Assembly (NCBI GenBank): GCA_963715055.1
Contig: CAVQRB010000022.1
Span: forward strand, 1-20,156
From: CAVQRB01 sp963715055
GTDB lineage: Bacteria; Pseudomonadota; Alphaproteobacteria; Rhodobacterales; Rhodobacteraceae
DNA length: 20,156 nucleotides
Direction: 5' to 3'
Positions 1-7,898 of this stretch are shown here, in pieces. The first letter of the stretch is position 1. Each line of letters begins with the position of its first letter. The translations under genes and the position numbers were made by a program. The notes beneath the pieces were generated by a model. The model saw only the letters and a list, made by a program, of their open reading frames with translations, was not told where the DNA came from and made no database searches.

Positions 1-399
1 GCAGTGGTGATCACGCTGGCCCATGCCTGGGCGGCCTTCGCGATCCTGCCTATGTATGTCTCGCTCGAGAAGATCGATAAATCGCTTCTCGAAGCTGCGA
101 CCGATCTGGGAGATGGTCCGGTCGCACGGTTCTTCCGCATCACGCTGCCGCTCTCGCTGCCGGGCGTGATCGCCGCGACCTTTCTGATCTTCATCCCCAC
201 CACGGGCGATTACATCACACCCGCGCTGCTCGGCGGCCCGGATGGGGCGATGTCGGTAATTTCGTGCAACTGCAATTTGGCGCGGTGAATAACTGGCCGA
301 TGGGAGCCACGCTCGCAATTGTGATCGATGTTCTGGATCGCCCTGATCGCGCTCGTTTTTTTGTTCGTCATTCGCCAAGCCGAAAAGAGGATCGCATGA
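1..399 (+). pseudogene. ABC transporter permease (PotB-like), C-terminal part, two frameshifts
   Basis: This is the C-terminal part of an inner-membrane permease of a spermidine/putrescine- or opine-type ABC importer; the gene starts left of the window. The EAA loop that docks on the ATPase is visible (EAATDLGDGPVARFFRITLP, about 90-150), followed by the family motif GDYITPALLGGPDGAM. One base then appears to be missing after the ATG at 250-252: the present frame runs into a TGA at 286-288, while the family sequence continues one frame over (GNFVQLQFGAVNNWPMGA, 255-308). An extra G near 327 restores the first frame, giving a last membrane helix (FWIALIALVFLFVIRQAEKR) and a TGA at 397-399 that overlaps the next start codon. 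As written the protein is truncated. The two compensating indels may be sequencing errors rather than real decay. Confidence 0.85.
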
Positions 400-1217
400 G
401 TACGCTCTCCAAAGACACGGGCACGTACATCAAGCGCCCGAACCGCGCCTTGCAGATCTATGCGATCGTCTTTCTGATCGTGCTCTACCTGCCGATCCTG
501 TTCATCCCGATGTTCAGCTTCAACGACTCGATCTATGTGCGCTTTCCGCTGCAGGGCTTCACCTTCCAATGGTATGTCGAGCTTTGGAACCGGGGGCCGG
601 TGTGGAACGCGCTGTGGAACTCGGTCAAGGTCGGCGCGGCGGTGTCGGTGATCTGTACGATCCTCGGTGTCATCGCCGCCCGCGCCATCACCCGCTACCG
701 ACTGCCCGGCAAGAGCGCTCTGGTGACGTTCATCATGATGCCGCTCGTAATTCCGGGCATCATCTTCGGCGTCGCGCTTCTGGTGCTCATGAGCCGTATG
801 GGCGTGCCGCTCTCGCTCTATACGGTGGGGCTTGGCCACCTGATCGTGTGCCTGCCTTTCGCCGTCGCAACCTTGCTTCCGCGCTTTGAAGGGTTCGATC
901 CCTCGATGGAAGAAGCGAGTGCGGATCTTGGCGAAAACGGCTGGTGGACCTTCTGGCGTGTGACCTTCCCGATGGTTTTGCCGGGCGTGGTGGCAAGCCT
1001 TCTGCTGACCTTCACGATCAGCTTCGACGAGTTCATCATGGCCTTCTTCCTGACCGGAACGGACCCGACCCTGCCGATGTACATCTGGGGCCAACTGCGC
1101 TTTCCGCAGAATTTCCCATCGGTGCTCGCGCTCTCGTCGCTGATCCTCTTTTTCTCTTTCATCCTTGTGTTTGTCGCACAGCGCATCGGCCGTATCGGCC
1201 TAGATGAGCCTTCCTGA
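396..1217 (+). CDS. ABC transporter permease (PotC-like)
   Basis: This is the second inner-membrane permease (273 aa) of the same importer. The ATG at 396 overlaps the stop of the upstream permease (ATGA), which indicates translational coupling and fixes the start. A short polar N-terminus (MSTLSKDTGTYIKRPNR) is followed by a first membrane helix (IYAIVFLIVLYLPILFIPMF), the motif FSFNDS, and several more hydrophobic helices. The EAA-type loop EEASADLGENGWWTFWRVTF lies at roughly residues 169-188. Length and motifs are normal for the PotC/YdcV class. The family imports polyamines, opines and other cationic amines; the actual substrate cannot be read from the permease. The gene is intact, and the partner ATPase starts 12 bases downstream. 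Confidence 0.93.
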   Translation: MSTLSKDTGTYIKRPNRALQIYAIVFLIVLYLPILFIPMFSFNDSIYVRFPLQGFTFQWYVELWNRGPVWNALWNSVKVGAAVSVICTILGVIAARAITRYRLPGKSALVTFIMMPLVIPGIIFGVALLVLMSRMGVPLSLYTVGLGHLIVCLPFAVATLLPRFEGFDPSMEEASADLGENGWWTFWRVTFPMVLPGVVASLLLTFTISFDEFIMAFFLTGTDPTLPMYIWGQLRFPQNFPSVLALSSLILFFSFILVFVAQRIGRIGLDEPS

Positions 1218-1229
1218 AAGGACTGATCC

Positions 1230-2327
1230 ATGATCGCAAAAAACGGCTTCATCTCGATCCAGAATGTCGACAAGTTCTTCGGCTCGTTCCAGGCGATCTC
1301 GGATGTGTCGATGGATATCGGGCAGGGTGAGTTTTTCTCTCTGCTTGGCGCCTCCGGATGCGGGAAAACCACGCTCCTGAGGATGCTCGCGGGCTTTGAG
1401 AGCACGTCGCGAGGCGAGGTATTCATCGACGGCCAGCCGATGAGCTCCGTCCCGCCTCACGAACGGCCTGTCAACATGGTTTTCCAGAATTACGCAATTT
1501 TCCCGCATCTCAACGTGCGGGACAACATCGCCTACGGGCTTCGCAAGCATAAGCTCTCGAAGGCAGAGAAACACGCCAAGGTCGACGAGATGCTGGAGCT
1601 GATCAAGCTGCCGGGCTATGGCGACCGCAAGGCCAACCAGCTGTCAGGTGGGCAGCGCCAACGGATCGCCTTGGCGCGCGCATTGATCCTCAAGCCCAAG
1701 GTATTGCTGCTGGATGAGCCTCTCGGTGCGCTCGACAAGCAACTCCGTGAGCAGATGCAGCTCGAGCTGCGCGCCTTGCAGCGCCAGATCGGGATCACCT
1801 TCGTCTTCGTGACACATGATCAGGAAGAGGCGCTGACAATGTCTGACCGGATTGCCGTGATGTCGGGCGGGACAGTGCTTCAAGTGGACACGCCATCTGG
1901 CCTCTACGAGACCCCGCGCACCCGCGAGGTGGCCAGCTTCATCGGCAACATGAACTTTTTCAAGGGCACGGTCCGCCGGAACGGTACGGCGATGGGCGCG
2001 ATCGAGACCGAAGGATTGGGCACGATCCCTGTGCCGGTCGATCAACTGACAAAACCCAATGGCGCGTCCGTGCAGGTCGCGCTCAGGCCCGAGAAGTTCG
2101 CGCTGAGCGGCGAAAAGCCCCAGAATGATATTGCCGTTTCCGGCACCCTCAACACCTTGGCGTATCTCGGCGAGCGTAGTCACTACTACATCAAGGTCGA
2201 CGGCAAAGAAGAGCCAGTGGCGGTCTCCACCCCCAATTTCGCGCGCGCCGGCGGCAAGCAGACACCGGGTGCGCCAATGTGGTTGTCGTTCAACCCGGAG
2301 GCAATCGTTGTTCTTGACGCTGACTGA
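1230..2327 (+). CDS. ABC transporter ATP-binding protein (PotA-like)
   Basis: This is the cytoplasmic ATPase (365 aa) that powers the importer formed with the two upstream permeases. The visible motifs are Walker A GASGCGKT (residues 40-47), the Q-loop in MVFQNYAIFP, signature LSGGQRQRIALARA (from residue 138), Walker B VLLLDEPLGALD (D162/E163) and the H-loop in VFVTHDQEEA (H196). The C-terminal third (from about residue 240) is a TOBE domain as in PotA, FbpC and UgpC, with the usual ALRPEK motif. AAAGGA at 1217-1222 is a good ribosome binding site for the ATG at 1230. The gene is full length and undamaged. The substrate is not determined, but neighbouring amine-degrading genes suggest a cationic or methylated amine. 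Confidence 0.94.
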   Translation: MIAKNGFISIQNVDKFFGSFQAISDVSMDIGQGEFFSLLGASGCGKTTLLRMLAGFESTSRGEVFIDGQPMSSVPPHERPVNMVFQNYAIFPHLNVRDNIAYGLRKHKLSKAEKHAKVDEMLELIKLPGYGDRKANQLSGGQRQRIALARALILKPKVLLLDEPLGALDKQLREQMQLELRALQRQIGITFVFVTHDQEEALTMSDRIAVMSGGTVLQVDTPSGLYETPRTREVASFIGNMNFFKGTVRRNGTAMGAIETEGLGTIPVPVDQLTKPNGASVQVALRPEKFALSGEKPQNDIAVSGTLNTLAYLGERSHYYIKVDGKEEPVAVSTPNFARAGGKQTPGAPMWLSFNPEAIVVLDAD

Positions 2328-2377
2328 ACGCGCATTCAAATGCCCCGCATCAGGCAAGTGATCGGAAAGAAAGACCT

Positions 2378-3040
2378 ATGAACGAAACCATTCGCCCCAA
2401 GAAAACGGCCACCAGGAAGGTCCCGAAACGCACGCAGAGCAAAGAAGTCAGACGCAGTCAGCTCATTGACGCGACCATCGAAAGCATCGCCAAGCACGGG
2501 ATCGGTGGGACGACCATGTCCACGGTCACGGACATAGCAGGGCTCTCGGTCGGGATCGTCAATTTCCACTTCGACAGCAAGCAGAACCTCTTCGAAGAAA
2601 CCCTAGTGTACCTCGCCCGCGAACATCACGACCACTGGAAACAAGCGTATTCCGACGCGGGTCTTTCTGCGCAAGAAAAGCTGCTCGCCATCGTGGACGC
2701 GCATTTTCATCCGAAGATTTGTACCCGCAAGAAGCTCGCAGTTTGGTATGCATTCTTCGGCGAGGCCGGGCGCCGGAAGGTTTACCGCGACCTGATCGAC
2801 GATATCGATGACGAGCGCTTTGATCTCTCGGTCGGGCTATGTGAGGATATTATCCGCGACGGTGGATATGACGTCCCGCCTGCCCGCACCATCGCGCGGA
2901 TGCTTGAAGGGCTCTACGACGGGCTGCAGCTCAATATCCTGATGTATCCCGGCTATTTCACCCGCAAACAAGCCAACAACCAGATACGCGCCTATCTGGC
3001 GTCAGTCTTCCCCCATCATATCGAAGCGCCGCAGTTCTAA
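2378..3040 (+). CDS. TetR-family transcriptional regulator, BetI-like
   Basis: This is a 220-aa DNA-binding regulator. After a basic N-terminal tail (KKTATRKVPKRTQSKEVRR) comes a TetR helix-turn-helix (RSQLIDATIESIAKHGIGGT, then STVTDIAGLSVGIVNFHFDS; about residues 26-75). The C-terminal ligand domain resembles BetI-type regulators (VWYAFFGEAGRRKVYRDLID and LEGLYDGLQLNILMYPG). BetI itself represses choline/glycine-betaine genes. Position between the importer and the TMADH-like dehydrogenase suggests that this protein senses the imported amine and controls this operon. GGAAAG about 10 bases upstream serves the ATG at 2378. No operator is evident within the window. The operon promoter probably lies left of the edge, so direct evidence for the regulated site is missing. 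Confidence 0.88.
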   Translation: MNETIRPKKTATRKVPKRTQSKEVRRSQLIDATIESIAKHGIGGTTMSTVTDIAGLSVGIVNFHFDSKQNLFEETLVYLAREHHDHWKQAYSDAGLSAQEKLLAIVDAHFHPKICTRKKLAVWYAFFGEAGRRKVYRDLIDDIDDERFDLSVGLCEDIIRDGGYDVPPARTIARMLEGLYDGLQLNILMYPGYFTRKQANNQIRAYLASVFPHHIEAPQF

Positions 3041-3062
3041 GGCAGCGCAACAGGAGCCCCCC

Positions 3063-5163
3063 ATGAGCCGCGACCCCCGCTACGACATCTTGTTCGATCC
3101 CGTAACGATCGGTCCTGTGACCGCGCCGAACCGGTTCTATCAGGTGCCGCATTGCACCGGGATGGGGCATCTGCGCCCGCGGACCCTCGCGGCCATGCGC
3201 GGTGTAAAGGCGCAGGGCGGTTGGGGCGTTGTGTGCACCGAGTACAATTCCATCCATCCAACCTCTGATGACTTGCCGCACCCTTCTGCGGCGCTCTGGG
3301 ATGACAGCGATATCCGCGCGCACACGCTGATGACTGACGCGGTGCACGAGCACGGTTCGCTTGCCGGGGCCGAACTCTGGTATGGCGGCGCGCGCACCTC
3401 GAACCTGATGACGCGCCTTCCGTCGATGGATGTCAAATCGATGCCGAACCTCGCCGGGCATCCCTATCAGACCCGCGCGATGGACAAGCAGGACATTAAG
3501 ACGTTCCGCCATTGGCACAAGCGGGCCGCGATGCGCGCGCGCGACGCCGGCTTCGACGTTGTTTATGTCTACGCAACGCACGGCTACCTGATCTCGAACT
3601 TCCTCAACCCGCGCATCAACGATCGCTCCGACGAGTATGGTGGCAGTCTCGAAAACCGGGTGCGGCTTGTACGCGAGTTGATCTCAGACACAAAGGATGC
3701 GGTGGGGGACCGCTGCGGCGTTGCGATCCGGTTTTCGGCGGATGAAGAGATTGGCGAAGATGGACAGCCGATCTATGGCGAGCGCCGCGAAATGCTGGAA
3801 ATGCTCGCGGACCTTCCTGATCTTTGGGATATCAACATTGCTGACTATTCCCTGGAGATGGGCGTGTCGCGCTTTGTCAAAGAGGGCTCACTGGAGCCGT
3901 ACATGGAATGGGTCAAATCTGTAACGGACAAGCCAGTCGTTACGGTGGGCCGATTCACATCGCCCGATACAATGGTGAGCCAAGTCAAACGCGGGATCAC
4001 GGATTTCATCGGCGCCGCCCGGCCATCCATCGCCGACCCGTTCCTTCCGAACAAGATCCGCGAAGGTCGCCTCTCGGCAATCCGTGAGTGCATTGGCTGC
4101 AACATTTGCTACTCCGGCGACAGCCTCGGTGTGCCCATCCGCTGCACGCAGAACCCAACCATGGGGGAGGAGTGGCGGCGTGGCTGGCATCCCGAGATCA
4201 TCACGGAGAAGGCGTCCTCCGGAAAAGTCCTGATTGTCGGAGCAGGACCCACCGGGCTCGAAGCCGCTCGCGCGCTTGGGAACAGGGGTTACGAGGTCAT
4301 GCTTGCCGAGGCCACTCGCGAGATTGGCGGGCGTGTGACCCGCGAGGCCGCGCTTCCGGGTATGAGCGAGTATATCCGCGTGAAGGACTACCGCGAGCAG
4401 CAACTTATCGAGATGACCAATGTCGAGATCTTCCGCGAGAGCCTTCTGAGCGCGGAGGACGTGTTCGCCGTCGAGGCCGATTACGTCGCGATCGCGACGG
4501 GCGCAAAGTGGCGGCCCGAGCGGTTCAACGAGGAGATGTTCCTGCCAGTCTGGACGGACGACGCGCGCCCTCAGGTGTTCACGCCCGACGATATTATGGA
4601 CGGCAGGCTGCCCGATGGGCCTACGGTCGTGTTCGATGGCGACGGATATTACATGGCAGGGGTTCTGGCAGAACTTATCCGACAAGAGGGGCACGAGGTG
4701 ACCTACGTGACCGCCGACAACTCGGTGTCACGCTGGGCCGGAAATACGTCTGAACGCTGGCGCATCCGCACGCATATGCTCAGCCTTGGAAATCAAGATC
4801 GAAACCGCGCAGACCCTGACCGGGTTTGATGGCCGCGAAGCGATGCTCGAATGCGCCTACTCCGGCGCTGAGAAAACTCTTTCGGCTTCGAATATCGTCA
4901 TGGTGACTGCGCGGTCTCCGAACGATGCGCTCTACCACGCTGTAAAGGCTGAGGCCGGGAAGGAGGCGTTGCCCTTCAATCTGACGCGGATCGGGGATTG
5001 TGACGCTCCGGGGATCATTGCTGCGGCTGTCTATGCAGGTCACCGATATGCACAGGAATTGGATGCAAGTGTCGATATCGATATGCCGATGCGCCATGAC
5101 CGCATTGATGTAGGTCTTGATCGCTATGCCCCCGATCTGCAGCGCAAAGAGGCGGCAGAATGA
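3063..5163 (+). pseudogene. Trimethylamine-dehydrogenase-family FMN/Fe-S/FAD oxidoreductase, frameshifted
   Basis: The gene encodes an about 699-aa enzyme of the TMADH/dimethylamine dehydrogenase family, which oxidatively N-demethylates amines and normally passes electrons to ETF. The N-terminal FMN barrel keeps the cysteine equivalent to TMADH Cys30 (C31 in NRFYQVPHCTGMG), which carries 6-S-cysteinyl FMN, and the catalytic Tyr/His pair (Y170, H173 in VYVYATHGY). A 4Fe-4S set follows (C343, C346, C349, C361), then a dinucleotide fold with VLIVGAGPTGLEAARALG. Of the TMADH aromatic bowl, Tyr60 is kept (Y61), but Trp264 and Trp355 are absent, so the substrate is probably not trimethylamine; N-methylproline or another methylated amine is possible. 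An extra A in the AAA at 4790-4792 throws the frame into a TGA at 4827; the family sequence resumes one frame over (IKIETAQTLTGFDG) to 5163. AGGAG at 3052 supports the start. Confidence 0.88.
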
Positions 5164-5645
5164 GACGTTATCTCGAAACGCTGCAGCTTTACTACGAGGA
5201 GGAGATCGAGGGCGAGGCTTATTTTGCCCGCCTTTCGGAGCGGTTCGACGACCCGGACCACGCGCGAAAACTGCATCTGCTCGCAGAGGTCGAGCGGCAC
5301 GCAGCGGAGGGCGTTGCGCCGCTGATTGAGAAGCATGGCTTGACCCCGCGTCCCACAGAGGCCTTGATCGAAAGCGGCCATGCCGATGCCGATGCAACCG
5401 CACCCGACTGGGCAAAGCTGATCTCGGAGATGCAGGAGAGCTACAAGGGGTACCTGTCCGCCTTCGAGGCGTTTGAGGCGATGGGCCCCGACGAGGACCG
5501 CGCGCGCTTGTCGTTCCTCACAGAGCACGAGGTCGCCGCTATCAAGTTCCTCGATCTGGAAGCCACGGACCCCGCCCGTAGTGTTGCCCCACTCGAAACC
5601 TATCTCGCCACGCCCGCCGAGACCTGGCGCGCAGCTGCGGAGTAA
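5160..5645 (+). CDS. Small ferritin-like four-helix protein
   Basis: This is a 161-aa acidic, nearly all-helical protein. The ATG at 5160 overlaps the stop of the dehydrogenase gene (ATGA), so the two are probably translated together and function together. Helix 1 holds YYEEEIEGEAYFARL (about 11-25), helix 2 LHLLAEVERHAAEGV (38-52), helix 3 about 83-107 and helix 4 FLTEHEVAAIKFLDLE (119-134). The pattern and the Glu/His-rich helices resemble rubrerythrin/ferritin-like diiron proteins. The exact ExxH ligand spacing of ferritins is not present, so metal binding is uncertain. No signal peptide is seen, so it is cytoplasmic. Its role might be an accessory to the dehydrogenase or a peroxide/iron protein, but this is inference from position only. 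Confidence 0.7.
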   Translation: MRRYLETLQLYYEEEIEGEAYFARLSERFDDPDHARKLHLLAEVERHAAEGVAPLIEKHGLTPRPTEALIESGHADADATAPDWAKLISEMQESYKGYLSAFEAFEAMGPDEDRARLSFLTEHEVAAIKFLDLEATDPARSVAPLETYLATPAETWRAAAE

Positions 5646-5649
5646 GCGC

Positions 5650-5835
5650 ATGAGACTGTTTCTGCTTGCTGTCGTTCTCGCAACCCCGCTTTTGGCCGAA
5701 CCCGTCAAGGCTCCGGGCACGTCGACTGAGGCGGCACCCGCCTGCTCAAGTTGCGACGCGCGAAAAGCCGGTCTCAAAAAGCTCAAGGCCGCGCGTGATG
5801 CAAAGACACAGACGGCAGAGCCCTCCGATGGATAG
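5650..5835 (+). CDS. Small exported protein with CxxC motif (61 aa)
   Basis: This short gene follows the ferritin-like gene by four bases and overlaps the start of the agmatine deiminase gene by eight. The product begins with a clear signal peptide (MRLFLLAVVLATPLLA, probable cleavage before EPVKAP). The mature part is about 45 residues, low in complexity, with CSSC (residues 32-35) and a lysine-rich stretch (ARKAGLKKLKAARDAK). I recognise no family. CxxC in an exported peptide could bind a metal or haem (no CxxCH is present) or form a disulphide. Tight packing in the operon supports expression, but no direct functional evidence exists. It could also be merely a leader for coupled translation of the next gene. 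Confidence 0.6.
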   Translation: MRLFLLAVVLATPLLAEPVKAPGTSTEAAPACSSCDARKAGLKKLKAARDAKTQTAEPSDG

Positions 5836-6835
5836 CCCCGCCGATCTGGGGTTTGCCATGCCGCCCGAATGGGCACCACATGCGCGCACATGGATGATGT
5901 GGCCCTGCCGTACCGAGGTTTGGGACGACATTGAAGAAACGCGCCGCGATTACACACGCGTGGCCCATGCGATCCGCGCCTTTGAGCCTGTTACCATGGT
6001 GGTTCATCCGCGCGACAGGGCAGGGGCGCAGGACATGCTGGGTGCGGGGATCGACCTACTCGAACACCCGATTGACGACAGTTGGGCCCGCGATGCAGGC
6101 CCGTGCTTCTTGCAAAATAGTGCGGGTGAGTTGGCCGGGGTGTCCTTTCGCTTCAATGCTTGGGGCGGCAAGTACCATCCCTATAATGGCGACGACAGCG
6201 TTGCAGAGGCGATCCTCGATGCAGCGGGCGCACGGGTGTTTCATTCGGACCTTGTGGCGGAAGGCGGCGGCGTTTCGGTCGATGGGCATGGCACGCTGTT
6301 GACGACAACGAGCTGCTTTCCGAACCCGAACCGCAACCCGGTCTGGACCCAGGACGAGATAGGCGCAGAGCTTGAACGTATGCTCGGTGCGTCACATGCT
6401 GTTTGGCTCCCGGGCAATGCTGAAGAGACGGAAACAGATGGGCATGTCGACGGTGTTGCCGTTTTTGCTGCGCCCGGCAAAGTTCTGATTCAAGACGCAG
6501 GCAACCCAGGCGATTTTTGGCATGACATCCATCGTTCAAACATTGAGGCAATCGAGGGGCAAACCGACGCAAAGGGCGCACGGTTTGAGTTGATCTCACT
6601 TCCAGCGGCGTCCTCACATGTCTCGAATGCGGAGGAGTTCTGCGACAGCTATGTGAACGCCTATATTTGCAACGGCGCTGTGATCGTCCCGCGTTACCAC
6701 TGCTACGAGGATGCGGTGGCAAGAGAGATCTTCTCTCACGTTTTTCCGCACCGGGAAGTTGTTATGGTCAATATCGGAACGATCGCGCTTGGTGGAGGCG
6801 GTTTCCACTGTATCACGCAACAGCAACCTGCTTGA
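5828..6835 (+). CDS. aguA: Agmatine deiminase
   Basis: This 335-aa enzyme hydrolyses agmatine to N-carbamoylputrescine and ammonia in the cytoplasm. All hallmarks of the peptidylarginine-deiminase-type agmatine deiminases are visible: DDSWARDAGP (D83/D84), FNAWGGKY, catalytic Glu in AEGGG (E145), TDGHVDG with H206 and D208, and the nucleophile C328 in the C-terminal GGFHCITQQQPA. The start at 5828 overlaps the preceding small gene; an internal ATG at 5858 is an alternative. The usual partner aguB (N-carbamoylputrescine amidase) is not in the window, so the downstream step must be encoded elsewhere. The gene is last in the operon and is followed, about 150 bases on, by an IS66 element. A related guanidino substrate rather than agmatine itself cannot be excluded. 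Confidence 0.92.
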   Translation: MDSPADLGFAMPPEWAPHARTWMMWPCRTEVWDDIEETRRDYTRVAHAIRAFEPVTMVVHPRDRAGAQDMLGAGIDLLEHPIDDSWARDAGPCFLQNSAGELAGVSFRFNAWGGKYHPYNGDDSVAEAILDAAGARVFHSDLVAEGGGVSVDGHGTLLTTTSCFPNPNRNPVWTQDEIGAELERMLGASHAVWLPGNAEETETDGHVDGVAVFAAPGKVLIQDAGNPGDFWHDIHRSNIEAIEGQTDAKGARFELISLPAASSHVSNAEEFCDSYVNAYICNGAVIVPRYHCYEDAVAREIFSHVFPHREVVMVNIGTIALGGGGFHCITQQQPA

Positions 6836-6840
6836 GCCAA

Positions 6841-6880
6841 GGGCGGGCTAGTCCGCTGTGCAGTCCGCCGCCCGTCTTGT
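6841..6880 (+). terminator. Possible weak terminator after aguA
   Basis: A 6-bp GC-only inverted repeat (GGGCGG at 6841-6846 with CCGCCC at 6868-6873) starts five bases after the aguA stop and is followed by GTCTTGT. The loop is long (21 bases) and there is no real T-run, so this is only a candidate. The loop also contains the direct repeat AGTCCGC twice. Confidence 0.25.
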
Positions 6881-6979
6881 CATGCAGCACACTGCGCGAA
6901 CGGCCGGATCTGTGAAGCTGCGGTGCAGCGGCGCGGCGCCCCGTGATCAGTCGCAGTCGACCTTCTCGAGCATAGGATA

Positions 6980-6987
6980 GGCTATGT
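6980..6987 (+). repeat. IS66 target-site duplication, left copy
   Basis: GGCTATGT immediately left of the insertion sequence is repeated exactly at 9454-9461 on its right. Eight bases is the duplication length typical of IS66-family elements. Confidence 0.95.
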
Positions 6988-7007
6988 GTAAGCGCCGTCT
7001 TGACCCC
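6988..7007 (+). repeat. IS66 left terminal inverted repeat
   Basis: The left tip reads GTAAGCGCCGTCTTGACCCC. It matches the reverse complement of the right tip at the first seven bases and at scattered positions after that, about 13 of 20 in all. Confidence 0.85.
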
Positions 7008-7094
7008 ACCTTCCTGCTGAAACTGTAAGCTGCGATGCGCCTCGTGTGGAGATTTGCACGGGAGGCGTCAGTGGGAGTCCATCGGGAGCGCAGT

Positions 7095-7469
7095 ATGGAG
7101 GCCGTTGGGTTCGTGGAGCTTTTGGCGGCTCCTGCAGCCAAGCGGCGGTGGTCGGATGAAGCGAAGGGCCGGATGGTTGCGGAGACGCTGGTGCCAGGCG
7201 TCACGGTGAACGAGGTGGCGCGTCGGCATGGATTGCAGGCGAACCACCTGTCGTCCTGGCGGACGCTGGCCCGGAAGGGCAAGCTGATTGTGCCCGAGAT
7301 TGTGGGGGCAGAGTTTGCAGCACCTGTGACGTCGCCGACGGAGGTCGTGGCAGCTGCAACGACGGCGTCGATTGATCTGATCATCGGGCCGGTGACGGTG
7401 CGGCTGGATGTTGCCACGCCTGCGGCACGTGTTGCGGAACTGGCTGTGGCGCTGCGGGCCTTATCATGA
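7095..7469 (+). CDS. tnpA: IS66 accessory protein TnpA (Orf1)
   Basis: This is the first gene of the IS66 element (124 aa from the ATG at 7095, which has GGGAG upstream at 7084). The N-terminal half has a helix-turn-helix of the transposase Orf1 type: RRWSDEAKGRMVAETLVPG, then VTVNEVARRHGLQANHLSSW. It probably binds the ends of the element or assists TnpC. The frame is open further upstream to 7035, but that start lacks a ribosome site. It overlaps tnpB by four bases, so translation is coupled. Confidence 0.88.
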   Translation: MEAVGFVELLAAPAAKRRWSDEAKGRMVAETLVPGVTVNEVARRHGLQANHLSSWRTLARKGKLIVPEIVGAEFAAPVTSPTEVVAAATTASIDLIIGPVTVRLDVATPAARVAELAVALRALS

Positions 7470-7819
7470 TCTTCCCATCGAACCGGGTGCGGATCATGGT
7501 GGCGACGAAGCCCATCGACTTCCGCAAGGGTCATGACAGCCTGGCCGCGATGGTGAAGAACGAGCTACGCAAGGACCCGTTCACCGGCACCGTATTCGTG
7601 TTCCGCGCCAAGAAGGCGGATCGTCTGAAGCTGCTTTACTGGGACGGCACCGGGCTGGTGATGGCCTACAAGCGGCTGGAGGAGCATACGTTTACTTGGC
7701 CCGCCGTGAAGGACGGGCTGATGCTGATGAACCACGCGCAGTTCGAGGCGCTGTTTGCGGGTCTCGACTGGCGGCGGGTTCGTGCCATCGAGGCGAAGGC
7801 TCCCGAAGCGGTGGAATGA
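7466..7819 (+). CDS. tnpB: IS66 Orf2-like protein TnpB
   Basis: This 117-aa protein is a textbook member of the IS66 Orf2 family: VRIMVATKPIDFRKGHDSLA near the N-terminus, FVFRAKKADRLKLLYWDGTG in the middle and a C-terminal FAGLDWRRV. The family is required for efficient IS66 transposition, but its biochemical role is not established. The ATG overlaps the tnpA stop. The gene is intact. Confidence 0.96.
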   Translation: MIFPSNRVRIMVATKPIDFRKGHDSLAAMVKNELRKDPFTGTVFVFRAKKADRLKLLYWDGTGLVMAYKRLEEHTFTWPAVKDGLMLMNHAQFEALFAGLDWRRVRAIEAKAPEAVE

Positions 7820-7898
7820 CGGGATCTGCCCTGCGGCAGGATGACTTGGTTTGTGCTTTGGGCGGGCATCGGCGGAGCCGCTATGGTAGACCCGCGCC

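Noticed and set aside
210..1094. Long antisense reading frame opposite the permeases
   Set aside because: Its composition (many His, Arg, Asp) is that of a shadow frame in GC-rich DNA, and the + strand has clear transporter homology.
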